Shown: positions 37,238 through 46,517 of the stretch, piece after piece
Layout: every line of letters begins with the position of its first letter
How positions within the stretch are numbered: position 1 is the first letter of the stretch
NCBI GenBank assembly: GCA_041671045.1
Contig: JBAZCF010000010.1
Span: 68,465-132,464, forward strand
Length of the DNA: 64,000 nucleotides
Source of the DNA: Parachlamydiales bacterium
GTDB taxonomy: Bacteria; Chlamydiota; Chlamydiia; Chlamydiales; JABDDJ01
Direction of reading: 5' to 3'
Made by a program: the position numbers and the translations under genes
Notes under the pieces: generated by a model
The model's input: the letters and a program-made list of their open reading frames with translations, nothing else
Told to the model about the DNA's origin: nothing
The model's database searches: none

Positions 37238-38569
37238 ATGGAATTGAAAAGTCTTCTCGAATACTTCAATCATCATTTCACGCTTTTTGCCATTTTTCCT
37301 GCCATGATCCTGGTAGGGCTCTACCTTTCATTCAAACTACGTTTTGTTCAAATCTTCAAACTCAAAAAAAGTTTTGCATCACTAATTAAATCCAATAGCT
37401 CCGAAGAAGGCACTATCAGTCGATTTGAAGCGATTTCAGCCGTGCTAGCGGGTAATTTCGGAACGGGCAACATTTCCGGTATGGCAGTAGCTATAGCTAC
37501 AGGCGGCCCCGGCGCCTTGGTTTGGATGTGGATCATGGCATTTTTCGGCACAGTGATTCAATACGCTAGCTGTATTTTGGGAGTTAGCTATAGACATAAG
37601 ACTTCTGCTTCAGAGTTTGCGGGAGGTCCTATGTACTATCTTAGAGACGGCTTAGGATACAATAAACTTGCAGCCTTGTTCGCTATATTCACTCTTTTTG
37701 GTGCTATTACTGTAGGAAATTTTGTCCAGATCAACTCCGTCGTGCTCCCTCTGCAAAAAATGGGATTCGATCCTCTGTTATGCGGATTTGCAATGGCTGC
37801 TTTGGTTGGCATTGTCATTTTGGGGGGGATCAAGCGGCTTGCATCCTTTGCTTCCTATATCGTTCCTTTCAAAGCTGTTATCTACTTAGCCGCAGCGCTT
37901 ATTATCATCTTTTTTAATCTCGATAAATTAGGTCCCGCTTTCAAAACTATGTTTGAACATGCTTTTGGTTTATCTTCTGTTGCAGGCGGCGTCATGGGCG
38001 TTAGCGTGCTGAAGGCAATGACAACAGGCTTTGACCGCGGCTTATTTGCGACTGATACAGGTACAGGCATAGTGCCGATTTTGCAGGCGAATGCACGTTC
38101 TGAACACCCTGTAATGGACGGAATTGCAACTTTAGCGGCTCCCTTGATGGTAATGATCGTCTGTACGGCAACAGGACTTGTTTTAATCATGACAGGTGCG
38201 TGGCTTGAGCCTGGGCTTCAAAGCACTAATATGGTAACACATGCCTTCACTACAGGGTTAGGAACTTCTTTTGGCGGATATATCGTTATTTTCTCCCTCA
38301 TTCTGTTTGCATATACGACGATTTTAGCTTGGTCCTATTGCGGAGAAAAGGCAGTGGAATTCCTTGTGGGCCAAAAATATGCTTACTGGTTCCGCTACTT
38401 TTACATTGCTTTGGTTCCTGTGGGCTGCATCATCTATTTGGACTTAGTATGGATATTAGCCGACATTTCTATCACACTTATGTTATTCATCAATTTAGTG
38501 GGCGTGGTTGGGTTGTCCAAACATGTCATTACATCTAGCAAAGAATTTAATAAGGCAGAAAATGCTTAG
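37238..38569 (+). CDS. Sodium:alanine/glycine symporter, AGCS family
   Basis: A 443-residue membrane transporter with about 11 helices. Family motifs: SRFEAISAVLAGNFGTGNISGMAVAIATGGPGALVWMWIMAFFGT, EFAGGPMYYLRDGLGYNKLAALFA, and GFDRGLFATDTGTGIVPI. AGCS carriers import alanine or glycine with sodium. For an amoeba symbiont this would be an amino-acid scavenging route. A short membrane protein gene overlaps its 3' end by 8 bp. Confidence 0.93.
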   Translation: MELKSLLEYFNHHFTLFAIFPAMILVGLYLSFKLRFVQIFKLKKSFASLIKSNSSEEGTISRFEAISAVLAGNFGTGNISGMAVAIATGGPGALVWMWIMAFFGTVIQYASCILGVSYRHKTSASEFAGGPMYYLRDGLGYNKLAALFAIFTLFGAITVGNFVQINSVVLPLQKMGFDPLLCGFAMAALVGIVILGGIKRLASFASYIVPFKAVIYLAAALIIIFFNLDKLGPAFKTMFEHAFGLSSVAGGVMGVSVLKAMTTGFDRGLFATDTGTGIVPILQANARSEHPVMDGIATLAAPLMVMIVCTATGLVLIMTGAWLEPGLQSTNMVTHAFTTGLGTSFGGYIVIFSLILFAYTTILAWSYCGEKAVEFLVGQKYAYWFRYFYIALVPVGCIIYLDLVWILADISITLMLFINLVGVVGLSKHVITSSKEFNKAENA

Positions 38570-38927
38570 CGGGATAAAAGAATCTATTTCAAATATTAAC
38601 TATGGAATGAATATTCGTTCCGTAGTTTTATTAGTTCCATGCGTGTCTTTGTTTATTCGGTATGTAAAAGTAAATGAATTCAAGAGGCAGTGTCATGCTA
38701 ACCCGGATAAATTTAATGAGTTGAATGATCGCATCACCAAAGATTATCTTTGCCATCTTATCGGTTCGACGATTCAAGGATTGTGTTTATCCATCTTGCT
38801 AGTGCAATCTATAGGTACACCATGGATATCTATTCCCTGGCTGTGTTCTATCTATGAGATCAACACTTCGTTAGTTCCTTGGAGCACATTAAGCTATACC
38901 CCATCTTCAGGACAAAGTGCTAACTAA
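38562..38927 (+). CDS. Small hypothetical membrane protein
   Basis: A 121-residue protein from ATG 38562, which overlaps the AGCS stop by 8 bp. It has two hydrophobic segments (MNIRSVVLLVPCVSLFI and LIGSTIQGLCLSILLVQSI) separated by a charged loop. I do not recognise it. Coupling to the transporter suggests co-expression. It ends inside the stop of the convergent ABC permease gene. Confidence 0.55.
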   Translation: MLSGIKESISNINYGMNIRSVVLLVPCVSLFIRYVKVNEFKRQCHANPDKFNELNDRITKDYLCHLIGSTIQGLCLSILLVQSIGTPWISIPWLCSIYEINTSLVPWSTLSYTPSSGQSAN

Positions 38928-39742
38928 TAAAGTATTTTAGGATAGCTTCTGGTAGCAATGACGACTAATAATGTAAAGACAGCTATCCCCACACCGAAAT
39001 CTAGCAAAAGCCCTGTCGCACTGACTTCATTAGTGATCATAAAATTACGCAGTGCATCTACCTGATACGTCAATGGATTCAGGATGGAAAGCGTCTGCAG
39101 CCATCCCGGCATGTTCTCAATAGGATATAAGGCATTGCTTGCAAAGAACAGGGGCATGGTCAAAACCTGTCCTATTCCCATAAAGCGTTCCCTCTTCTTC
39201 ACAATAGTGGCAATAATTAACGAAAACGTAGAGAAGATAGCTCCGCCGAGCATGACAGTAACAATAACACCCATAAAAGCTAAAATTTCTAACCGCAAAT
39301 GAATACCTAAGATAAAGGATAGAAAATAGATGATGAATATCTGAGATACACCGCGAATTCCGGCAGCTATAGCCCTGCCAATGACTAAAATGCTACGGGG
39401 AGCCGGTGACACAAGAATCTTATGTAAAATCCCCATATCCCTTTCCCATATCAATGATATGCCAAAGAAAATAGAGATGAAGAGGATGCTTTGTGCCAAA
39501 ATCCCGGGAGCAATAAAGTCGAGATAAGATAAGGAACCTGTAGGAATAGCCCGTGTGTTTGCCATTGCCTGACCAAATATCAACAGCCAAATGGAGGGCT
39601 GAATCATACGGGTCACTAATTCAAAGGGATCGTGCTTCAGTTTCCTAAGGTCAGTTTCGACAATTGCCCATATCTGCTCCAATCGTTGGAAACACAGATT
39701 ATAGGTTGGATATAGTACTCCGTGTTTCTTTAACATTGCCAA
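38924..39742 (-). CDS. ABC-2 type transporter permease
   Basis: A 272-residue permease with six helices of the ABC-2/DrrB type. Motifs: RMIQPSIWLLIFGQAM, YLDFIAPGILAQSILF, LIWERDMGILHKILVSPAPRSILVIGRAI, and LPLFFASNALYPIENMPGWLQTLSILNPLTY. It pairs with the overlapping ATPase gene upstream (44-bp overlap) to form an exporter. The substrate is unknown; drugs, lipids or polysaccharides are typical. Confidence 0.92.
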   Translation of the reverse strand: MAMLKKHGVLYPTYNLCFQRLEQIWAIVETDLRKLKHDPFELVTRMIQPSIWLLIFGQAMANTRAIPTGSLSYLDFIAPGILAQSILFISIFFGISLIWERDMGILHKILVSPAPRSILVIGRAIAAGIRGVSQIFIIYFLSFILGIHLRLEILAFMGVIVTVMLGGAIFSTFSLIIATIVKKRERFMGIGQVLTMPLFFASNALYPIENMPGWLQTLSILNPLTYQVDALRNFMITNEVSATGLLLDFGVGIAVFTLLVVIATRSYPKILY

Positions 39743-40523
39743 AATCTCCTGTGTCTTTTAGAGAACTTCCTGTATGCAAGATGAAAACATCGTCTAAGGT
39801 AGCTTTAGGACCGATAGCAGCTTTTAATTTTTCAGGCGTATCCATAACTACAATATGTCCAAGGTGCATTAAGGCAACGATATCGCAAAGGAAATCCGCT
39901 TCCTCCATATCGTGAGTTGTCATAAATATTGTAGTGCCCATTTGCTCGCTTAAACTATTGATATGTCTCCATAGGGATTTCCTGGCAGCCGGATCTAATC
40001 CTACAGAAGGTTCATCCAAAAAAAGCACTGCAGGTTTGTGAAGTAAAGCCTGCGCTATTTCCAAGCGTCTTATCATTCCGCCTGAATAACTACGCACTAA
40101 TCTATGGCCATTTTCACTTAGCTCTAAGAAGTCTAAAACTTCTTGGATCCTTTGCGACCTTTCGTCCCTAGGAAGACCATAAAGTTTAGCTGAAAGCAGA
40201 AGATTCTCATAGCCGGTCAATTCGCCATCCGCTGAAAGCAGCTGCGGCACATATCCAATACTCTGGCGCACTCCTGCAGGATTTTCTGTGATGCTGAAAC
40301 CGTTAACTAACGCATCTCCCGCTTTGACGGGCAATAATGTCGTTAACATTTTGATCGTCGTACTTTTACCGGCTCCATTGGGGCCGATCAATCCAAAGGC
40401 TGTTCCTCTTTTGATTTTAAAGGAGATGTGATCAACAGCTAAGTGCGTTTCGTATCGATGTGTAAGATCCTGGACTTCGACGGAATATTCCGAAGTATTT
40501 GCCTCCTTAATTATATCAGACAT
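39699..40523 (-). CDS. ABC transporter ATP-binding protein (DrrA type)
   Basis: A 274-residue ATPase. Walker A GLIGPNGAGKSTTIKML, Q-loop IGYVPQLLSADGELTGYENL, signature SYSGGMIRRLEIAQALLHKP, Walker B AVLFLDEPSVGLDP, and switch His in MTTHDMEEADFLCD. The C-terminal extension is of the daunorubicin-resistance type (KATLDDVFILHTG). It is first in the operon and overlaps the permease gene. Confidence 0.95.
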   Translation of the reverse strand: MSDIIKEANTSEYSVEVQDLTHRYETHLAVDHISFKIKRGTAFGLIGPNGAGKSTTIKMLTTLLPVKAGDALVNGFSITENPAGVRQSIGYVPQLLSADGELTGYENLLLSAKLYGLPRDERSQRIQEVLDFLELSENGHRLVRSYSGGMIRRLEIAQALLHKPAVLFLDEPSVGLDPAARKSLWRHINSLSEQMGTTIFMTTHDMEEADFLCDIVALMHLGHIVVMDTPEKLKAAIGPKATLDDVFILHTGSSLKDTGDFGNVKETRSTISNL

Positions 40524-40669
40524 AATGCCACTTAACCGGGATAAGAATGTACCCCAGTCTTAACATCAATAATGATATTTTTAAATCGTTAAGCTATCCA
40601 CTCTGTACAATCTCTTGATTTTAAAAACTTCTATCTAGATTTTGAATATAAATATTTTTTAGAGGGGTT

Positions 40670-41692
40670 ATGTTTAGTAAATTTTCCTATCTTTTCATAT
40701 TTTTTATCATTTTGCTTTCGTACTGTACAGCAGAGGAAAGAGAAGATGCATTTTATGCTGTTTCTTCGCTTCGTTTTTTTATTGATCAATCCACTTCCGA
40801 AAATGAAGATCAAGAAATTGCAGATGATAAAATTATTTTTAAGGAAAAGGACATCGAATCACTTTGGAGCCGCGCCCTTACTTGTCCTGAAACTTACACT
40901 ACTATACAGAAAGCCCGATTAGCTTTTGATTCTGCTCTATTTGAAAGATCCGAAAAACTTCTTTATCAAGCATGGAGAACTCTACATCCCGACATTCCAA
41001 AAACATATCAAAAGAATATGCAAAAAAGGATTGCCCCCTTTCTTATTTCTCCCCTGCATTCTGCAAAGCATTCACTCGATATGATTTTCGCATCAGGACG
41101 GCCTATTTCAAATGAACACACTTTAGCCGCTTCGGGTTTCACCATCTTGTTCAACCAATCCACAACTCACATTATTGTAGCAAAACATGGCCTAATTCAG
41201 GGTTACTTAATGAAGCTTTACTTGGATATCGAAACCCGTATCAAAGATAATTTACCCGGTTGGGAGTGGTTTGCAAGACGTTGTGAAGGTGCTAGAAATG
41301 TCAGAGAATTAATCAATCGCAAAAATTTAAAGCATTTTTCTGTTCCTGACAAAAGCATATATCCAGTTCCAAGGCATACCCCCTCACAAAAAGAACAGGC
41401 GATCCTTGTCGTCACTGATATGCAGCTCTGCTCCTATGAAGAGACTTGCAATGCGTGGTACCACTTTATTGGTCGCTCTCACTTAGATGAGCTTTACTCT
41501 ATTTTAAGCCACGGTTACTCTTCTGCCTTCCTCATTTGCAATATACCCTTAACCAAGTCGGGTAAATTTGCCTGTGTGGATACTGAACATCCAAAACGAA
41601 AAATTAAATTTTCCACTGCAAAACGTTACATTAACCCTGAAATGGGAAAGTATTGGGACAGATTAGTCACTTCCGGGGGAAAACGTAAATAA
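40670..41692 (+). CDS. Secreted protein with degenerate kinase-like C-terminal half (chlamydia-type)
   Basis: A 340-residue protein with a signal peptide (residues 1-21, FSYLFIFFIILLSYCTA). From memory the block HGLIQGYLMKLYLD, RNVRELINRKNLKHFSVPDKSIYPVP and SGKFACVDTEHPKRK resembles a family of uncharacterised environmental-chlamydia proteins. The last motif recalls the end of a kinase catalytic loop plus DFG segment (N-I-x8-G-K-F-A-C-V-D). The catalytic Asp of HRD is not apparent (YSSAFLICNI), so it may be a pseudokinase. Function unknown. Confidence 0.5.
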   Translation: MFSKFSYLFIFFIILLSYCTAEEREDAFYAVSSLRFFIDQSTSENEDQEIADDKIIFKEKDIESLWSRALTCPETYTTIQKARLAFDSALFERSEKLLYQAWRTLHPDIPKTYQKNMQKRIAPFLISPLHSAKHSLDMIFASGRPISNEHTLAASGFTILFNQSTTHIIVAKHGLIQGYLMKLYLDIETRIKDNLPGWEWFARRCEGARNVRELINRKNLKHFSVPDKSIYPVPRHTPSQKEQAILVVTDMQLCSYEETCNAWYHFIGRSHLDELYSILSHGYSSAFLICNIPLTKSGKFACVDTEHPKRKIKFSTAKRYINPEMGKYWDRLVTSGGKRK

Positions 41693-41702
41693 TAGGTAAA
41701 TA

Positions 41703-42119
41703 ATGATGAATCCGCAACCCGAAAAAAACTGCCCTTGCCATAGTGGACAGCCTTACAATAGTTGCTGCGAGCCTTTCCATAAGGGGAAATCCCCTGAAAA
41801 TGCACTTCAACTCATGCGTTCTCGTTATTCTGCATACGCATTAGGTCTTGCTGATTACATTATTCAAACTACCCATCCATCCAACCCAAATTATACTCAT
41901 AATTTTGGCGAATGGACCGCTAACATCCTTATTTTCTCCAAAGAAACTGATTTTAAAGATCTTAAGATATTAGATTTTGAAGATAATCCTACCATTTCCT
42001 ATGTGACTTTCCAGGCAATCCTTACAAATAAAGGGCTGGATTCTGGATTCACAGAAAAAAGCAGATTCATAAAAAATAAAGGGCAATGGCTCTACGTAGA
42101 TGGCAAATTTATAAAATAA
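41703..42119 (+). CDS. YchJ-family protein with SEC-C motif
   Basis: A 138-residue UPF0225/YchJ protein. The N-terminal SEC-C zinc motif is CPCHSGQPYNSCCEPFHKG, then ALQLMRSRYSAYALGLADYIIQTTHPS, and an NTF2-like domain (YVTFQAIL, EKSRFIKNKGQWLYVDGKF). Members are small zinc proteins of unclear role. It lies 10 bp after the secreted protein gene and may be co-transcribed. Confidence 0.92.
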   Translation: MMNPQPEKNCPCHSGQPYNSCCEPFHKGKSPENALQLMRSRYSAYALGLADYIIQTTHPSNPNYTHNFGEWTANILIFSKETDFKDLKILDFEDNPTISYVTFQAILTNKGLDSGFTEKSRFIKNKGQWLYVDGKFIK

Positions 42120-42236
42120 TTAATTGAATATGTCTTGAAAAAAAAGTTTTCCTTTTGCAATGTGCGGATATGAACTGTTGTTTGCATAGGTGCTGAATAG
42201 TGCGGTTGCAAATGACTAAACCTTAACATCTCAATT

Positions 42237-42243
42237 GAGGAGG
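42237..42243 (+). promoter_or_regulatory. Strong ribosome-binding site of the Cys-rich protein gene
   Basis: GAGGAGG ends 4 nt before ATG 42248. It is one of the strongest Shine-Dalgarno sites in the window, consistent with an abundant product. Confidence 0.7.
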
Positions 42244-42247
42244 ACCT

Positions 42248-42847
42248 ATGCGTCTCAACATCCTTTGCTTTTTCCTCGCTGTATTTTGCTTGTGTAGCTA
42301 CGGCCTAAGCGCTGACGGTTACCACGGCGGCGGTTATGGCGGCGGCTACGGCGGCGGCTGCAACACAGGTTGCAACACAGGTTGCAGCGATCCATGCGCA
42401 ACAACAGACACAGCTACTGCACCTCAGCCAGCTGGTGATTTGCCAACAGTTTGCTATAAGCCTTATCGTTATTACACTCCTAAGTATTCATATACTTGCG
42501 AATGCGACGATGTAACTGTACCATGCAAGAAAAAATGCTGCCGTATGGTTCCTAAGTATTATGATCAAACATATTGCAAATATGAACCAAAATATTACTC
42601 ACAAACATACTGCAAATACGAGCCAGAGTACTATTATGAAGATGACTGCAGACATGTAAAACAATACCACTACGACAAACACTGCTCTTACGAGCCTCAC
42701 ACATATTATCAAAAAGAGTGTGCTAACACATGCGGTGGCGGCCAAGTTTACAACGGCTACGCTCCATCTAACAATGGTTGCGCACCTGCTTACAATAACG
42801 GATGTGCTCCAGCTTACAATAATGGATGCGCTCCAGCTTGTAACTAA
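42248..42847 (+). CDS. Secreted Cys- and Tyr-rich repeat protein (probable envelope component)
   Basis: A 199-residue protein with signal peptide MRLNILCFFLAVFCLCSYGLSA. The mature part has 20 cysteines in about 177 residues. Layout: Gly-Tyr repeats (GGGYGGGYGGG), NTGC repeats, a region with CKKKCC, then repeats of about 12 residues (PKYYDQTYCKYE, PKYYSQTYCKYE, PEYYYEDDC, QYHYDKHCSYE, HTYYQKEC), and finally four NNGCAPA units. This composition fits a disulfide-linked structural protein of the outer-membrane complex, analogous to but not homologous with OmcA/OmcB. A strong RBS and a clean terminator suggest high expression. Not recognised as a named family. Confidence 0.7.
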   Translation: MRLNILCFFLAVFCLCSYGLSADGYHGGGYGGGYGGGCNTGCNTGCSDPCATTDTATAPQPAGDLPTVCYKPYRYYTPKYSYTCECDDVTVPCKKKCCRMVPKYYDQTYCKYEPKYYSQTYCKYEPEYYYEDDCRHVKQYHYDKHCSYEPHTYYQKECANTCGGGQVYNGYAPSNNGCAPAYNNGCAPAYNNGCAPACN

Positions 42848-42859
42848 TTCGCCTTCTTA

Positions 42860-42888
42860 TTCGCAGCCGCTCAAGCGGCTGCGAATTT
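42860..42888 (+). terminator. Rho-independent terminator after the Cys-rich gene
   Basis: An 11-bp perfect stem (TTCGCAGCCGC with GCGGCTGCGAA), loop TCAA, then TTT. It starts 13 nt past the stop codon. Confidence 0.85.
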
Positions 42889-42975
42889 AGTATAAATTTC
42901 CTGCACATTTCTATTGATTTCATACTCCCCCCTTGACAATATGACAATTTAAATCACTGCCGTCGGAGGCGTAAA

Positions 42976-45366
42976 ATGACTCCTCACTCTATTCAAGAAG
43001 AACTAGCTGCTTCAAAATTATCTTCCGAGGAATTACAACGCATAGATGCCTATTGGCGCGCATCCAACTTCCTCGCCGTCGGCCAAATCTATCTAATGGA
43101 TAATCCCTTACTTAAAGAGCCCTTAACACTCGATCATATCAAGCCCCGTTTATTGGGCCATTGGGGTACAACTCCCGGATTAAATTTTATTTACGTCCAT
43201 ATGAATAGGATCATCAAAAAATTCGATTTGGATGCCATCTTTTTGGCGGGACCTGGTCATGGCGGACCTGCTGTCGTCGCAAACGTATACCTTGAAGGCA
43301 CTTATACTGAATATTATCACGAAATTACTAAAGATACTGAAGGAATGAAGAAGCTGTTTAAACAGTTTTCATTCCCTGGAGGCATTCCCAGCCACGTAGC
43401 ACCAGAAACACCAGGTTCCATTCATGAAGGTGGAGAGCTAGGCTACGTCATCGCACACGCTTACGGTGCTGCCTTTGATAATCCAGACCTAGTTGTCTGC
43501 TGTGTCATAGGTGATGGTGAAGCAGAATCGGGCCCACTAGCAGGAAGCTGGCACTCCAACAAATTCCTTAATCCCGTGACGGATGGTGCAGTACTTCCTA
43601 TCCTGCATTTGAATGGATATAAGATTGCTAACCCCACTATCCTAGCGCGTATTCCAAAAGAAGAATTAGAAAGCCTCCTCATCGGCTATGGACATAAACC
43701 CTATTTCGTCGAAGGATCCGACCCTGCAGAAATGCATCAAAAAATGGCGCAAACGATGGATATTGCCATTCATGAAATTCGTGAAATACAGAAAAATGCC
43801 CGCGAAAATGGGTCCACTGAACGCCCTATCTGGCCAATGATCGTATTGAATAGTCCTAAAGGATGGACAGGGCCTAAAGAAGTGGACGGTAAAAAAGTGG
43901 AAGGCTACTGGCGCTCACATCAAGTCCCCCTATCAGAACTGGCTAAAAAACCCGATCACCTCAAGATGCTGGAAGAATGGCTTAAAAGCTACCGTCCGGA
44001 AGAGCTCTTCGATGAAAACGGTACTCTGATTCCTGAGCTGGCCGAATTGGCACCTACGGGGCACCGAAGAATGGGTGACAACCCGCATACAAATGGAGGT
44101 AAACTGTTGGAGGCCTTAAGGCTGCCGCAATTCCAAAAGTATGCTTTTGAAGTCTTATCCCCGGGTAAAGAATCCGTAGAGGCAACCCGAGTTTTAGGCC
44201 AATATCTGCGCGATATCATGAAGATGAATGAAGACAGGAAAAATTTCCGTGTCATGGGTCCGGACGAAACTTCTTCCAATCGCCTCGATGCTTTATTTGA
44301 AACGACAAATAGGACATTTGAAGCTGAAATCCTACCCATTGACGACCATTTGGCCAGAGATGGAAGAGTCATGGAAGTCCTCAGCGAACATATGTGCCAA
44401 GGTTGGCTAGAGGGATACCTTCTTACAGGAAGGCACGGCTTTTTCTCTTGCTATGAAGCTTTCATCCATATTGTCGATTCCATGTTCAATCAACATGCAA
44501 AATGGCTTAAAACCTGTCATGAAATCACCTGGAGGCGTCCTATCGCCTCCTTAAATTATCTTCTCACCTCGCATGTATGGCGTCAAGACCATAACGGTTT
44601 TTCTCATCAAGACCCCGGCTTTATTGATCACGTCGTCAATAAAAAAGCTGAAATTGTTCGCGTCTACCTACCACCCGATGCAAATACACTACTCAGCGTT
44701 TGCCACCACTGCCTAGGTAGCCGCAACTACGTCAATGTGATTGTAGCAGGTAAACAGCCTGCACTGCAGTATTTGAATATGGATGATGCAATCAAACATT
44801 GCTCAAAAGGCATTGGCATCTGGCGTTGGGCAAGCAATGATTACGGCGAAGAACCTGATGTCGTGATGGCGTGCGCAGGCGATACTCCTACCTTGGAAGC
44901 ATTAGCTGCTGTCGACATCCTAAAACAACATGTTCCTGACATCAAAATACGCTTTATCAACGTAGTAGACCTCATGACTTTACAGCCCTCCACAGAGCAT
45001 CCTCATGGATTGCCTGATAAAGAGTTCGATGAGCTATTCACGACAAAACAGCCCGTAATTTTCGCTTTTCACGGTTACCCCTGGCTGATCCATAGACTAA
45101 CCTATAAACGCACAGACCATGATAACTTCCATGTACGTGGTTATATGGAAGAAGGGACGACGACAACACCTTTTGATATGGTCGTTCTAAACAAAATCGA
45201 CCGATTTAGCCTAGCCATGGATGCTTTAGAGAGAATACCACGTTTTGAAAAATTACGTGCCTATATGCGCGATTTCGTCATGGGCAAGCATATCGACCAT
45301 AAAAATTATATTCATACTCATGGCGATGATATGCCGGAGATAAAAAACTGGAAATGGCCATACTAA
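42976..45366 (+). CDS. xfp: Xylulose-5-phosphate/fructose-6-phosphate phosphoketolase
   Basis: A 796-residue thiamine-diphosphate enzyme that splits xylulose-5-P (or fructose-6-P) with phosphate into acetyl phosphate plus glyceraldehyde-3-P (or erythrose-4-P). Motifs: HWGTTPGLNFIYVHMNR, AGPGHGGPAVVANVYLEGTY, SFPGGIPSHVAPETPGSIHEGGELGY, CVIGDGEAESGPLAGSWHSNKF (ThDP Mg site), WRQDHNGFSHQDPGFIDHV, and FHGYPWLIHRLTYKR. The length is typical (about 790). GGAGG precedes the ATG. Acetate kinase overlaps its end by 13 bp, giving a two-step ATP-yielding route. Confidence 0.98.
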   Translation: MTPHSIQEELAASKLSSEELQRIDAYWRASNFLAVGQIYLMDNPLLKEPLTLDHIKPRLLGHWGTTPGLNFIYVHMNRIIKKFDLDAIFLAGPGHGGPAVVANVYLEGTYTEYYHEITKDTEGMKKLFKQFSFPGGIPSHVAPETPGSIHEGGELGYVIAHAYGAAFDNPDLVVCCVIGDGEAESGPLAGSWHSNKFLNPVTDGAVLPILHLNGYKIANPTILARIPKEELESLLIGYGHKPYFVEGSDPAEMHQKMAQTMDIAIHEIREIQKNARENGSTERPIWPMIVLNSPKGWTGPKEVDGKKVEGYWRSHQVPLSELAKKPDHLKMLEEWLKSYRPEELFDENGTLIPELAELAPTGHRRMGDNPHTNGGKLLEALRLPQFQKYAFEVLSPGKESVEATRVLGQYLRDIMKMNEDRKNFRVMGPDETSSNRLDALFETTNRTFEAEILPIDDHLARDGRVMEVLSEHMCQGWLEGYLLTGRHGFFSCYEAFIHIVDSMFNQHAKWLKTCHEITWRRPIASLNYLLTSHVWRQDHNGFSHQDPGFIDHVVNKKAEIVRVYLPPDANTLLSVCHHCLGSRNYVNVIVAGKQPALQYLNMDDAIKHCSKGIGIWRWASNDYGEEPDVVMACAGDTPTLEALAAVDILKQHVPDIKIRFINVVDLMTLQPSTEHPHGLPDKEFDELFTTKQPVIFAFHGYPWLIHRLTYKRTDHDNFHVRGYMEEGTTTTPFDMVVLNKIDRFSLAMDALERIPRFEKLRAYMRDFVMGKHIDHKNYIHTHGDDMPEIKNWKWPY

Positions 45367-46517
45367 ATATTCTTGTTATCAATGCGGGAAGCTCCTCGCT
45401 TAAGGTTTCCTGTTTCAACGGCAATCTCAAAAGGATGCATGAAGCTCAACTAAGCGGAATGCAGTCGGCTGAGCCGCAACTCTCTTTTGATGACGAGAAA
45501 AGCGTCTTAGCTAAGCCTTTTTCTGTGAAAAAAGGCTTGGAATTGATTTTTGATCTGATCCGTGATTTCAAACCCGATGCCATTGCTCACCGCGTTGTGC
45601 ACGGAGGATCTAAATATCACTCCTGTCAGAAAATTACTGAAGAAGTATTAGGTGATCTGCGCGCCCTTTCCAAGCTGGCTCCGTTGCATAATCCTGCATG
45701 CGTTGAAGGTGTCGAGGAAGCGCAGAAACAGTTCATAGGCTTACCGCAATTCGCAGTTTTTGATACCGCCTTCCACCACACCCTACCTCCAGCAGCTTAT
45801 ACATATGGCATTCCCCACGCCTTAACACAAAAACACAACATCAAGCGGTATGGATTTCATGGAATCGCCCATAGCTACTTATGGAAAACCTACTCGCGTT
45901 TAACACAGGATGACGAAGGCTCGATCATCACCCTTCACTTAGGAAATGGCTGCTCTTCTACGGCGATAAAAAAGGGATTTTCCATAGATACGAGCATGGG
46001 TTTTACTCCCTTAGAAGGACTTCTTATGTCCTCACGTTCAGGCGACATAGACCCCAGCATTATTCAATTTCTTACTCAAGAAGAGAACTTGTCTGTAGAT
46101 GAAGTGACCACCCTGTTGAATAATAAATCAGGCCTTCTAGGAATATCAGAAATTTCTACGGATATGAAAACACTTCTATCAGCTAATACTCCTCAAGCTA
46201 AACTAGCCATTGAGGTTTTCTGTTACCGCTGTCTCAAATATATCGGAGCATATCAAAATATTTTGCAAGGCTGTAACGCAATCCTCTTTAGTGGTGGAAT
46301 AGGTGAAAATGCTTCCGCCATCAGAAAACAAATTGTGGCCGGCCTGGCTTGGCAAGGTGTTTTCCTAGATGATCAAGCCAATGAAAAAGCAAAGGGCCTT
46401 TCACCGGGAGTTTCAGAGCTGATAAGCTCTGCCCAGTCCAAAATTGCGCTCTACGCTGTAGGCGTAGATGAAAATCAGGCGATCGCTGAAGAAACACGGG
46501 AAAGCTTGCTATCCTAG
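45354..46517 (+). CDS. ackA: Acetate kinase
   Basis: A 387-residue ASKHA-fold kinase converting acetyl phosphate and ADP into acetate and ATP. Motifs: VINAGSSSLKVS, AHRVVHGGSKY, PLHNPACVEGVEEA, FDTAFHHTLPPAAYTYGIP, RYGFHGIAHSYL, HLGNGCSSTAI, DTSMGFTPLEGLLMSSRSGDIDP, and FSGGIGENASAIR. It is slightly shorter than E. coli AckA (400). It overlaps xfp, and its 3' end overlaps the convergent glycosyltransferase by 9 bp. Confidence 0.97.
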   Translation: MAILNILVINAGSSSLKVSCFNGNLKRMHEAQLSGMQSAEPQLSFDDEKSVLAKPFSVKKGLELIFDLIRDFKPDAIAHRVVHGGSKYHSCQKITEEVLGDLRALSKLAPLHNPACVEGVEEAQKQFIGLPQFAVFDTAFHHTLPPAAYTYGIPHALTQKHNIKRYGFHGIAHSYLWKTYSRLTQDDEGSIITLHLGNGCSSTAIKKGFSIDTSMGFTPLEGLLMSSRSGDIDPSIIQFLTQEENLSVDEVTTLLNNKSGLLGISEISTDMKTLLSANTPQAKLAIEVFCYRCLKYIGAYQNILQGCNAILFSGGIGENASAIRKQIVAGLAWQGVFLDDQANEKAKGLSPGVSELISSAQSKIALYAVGVDENQAIAEETRESLLS

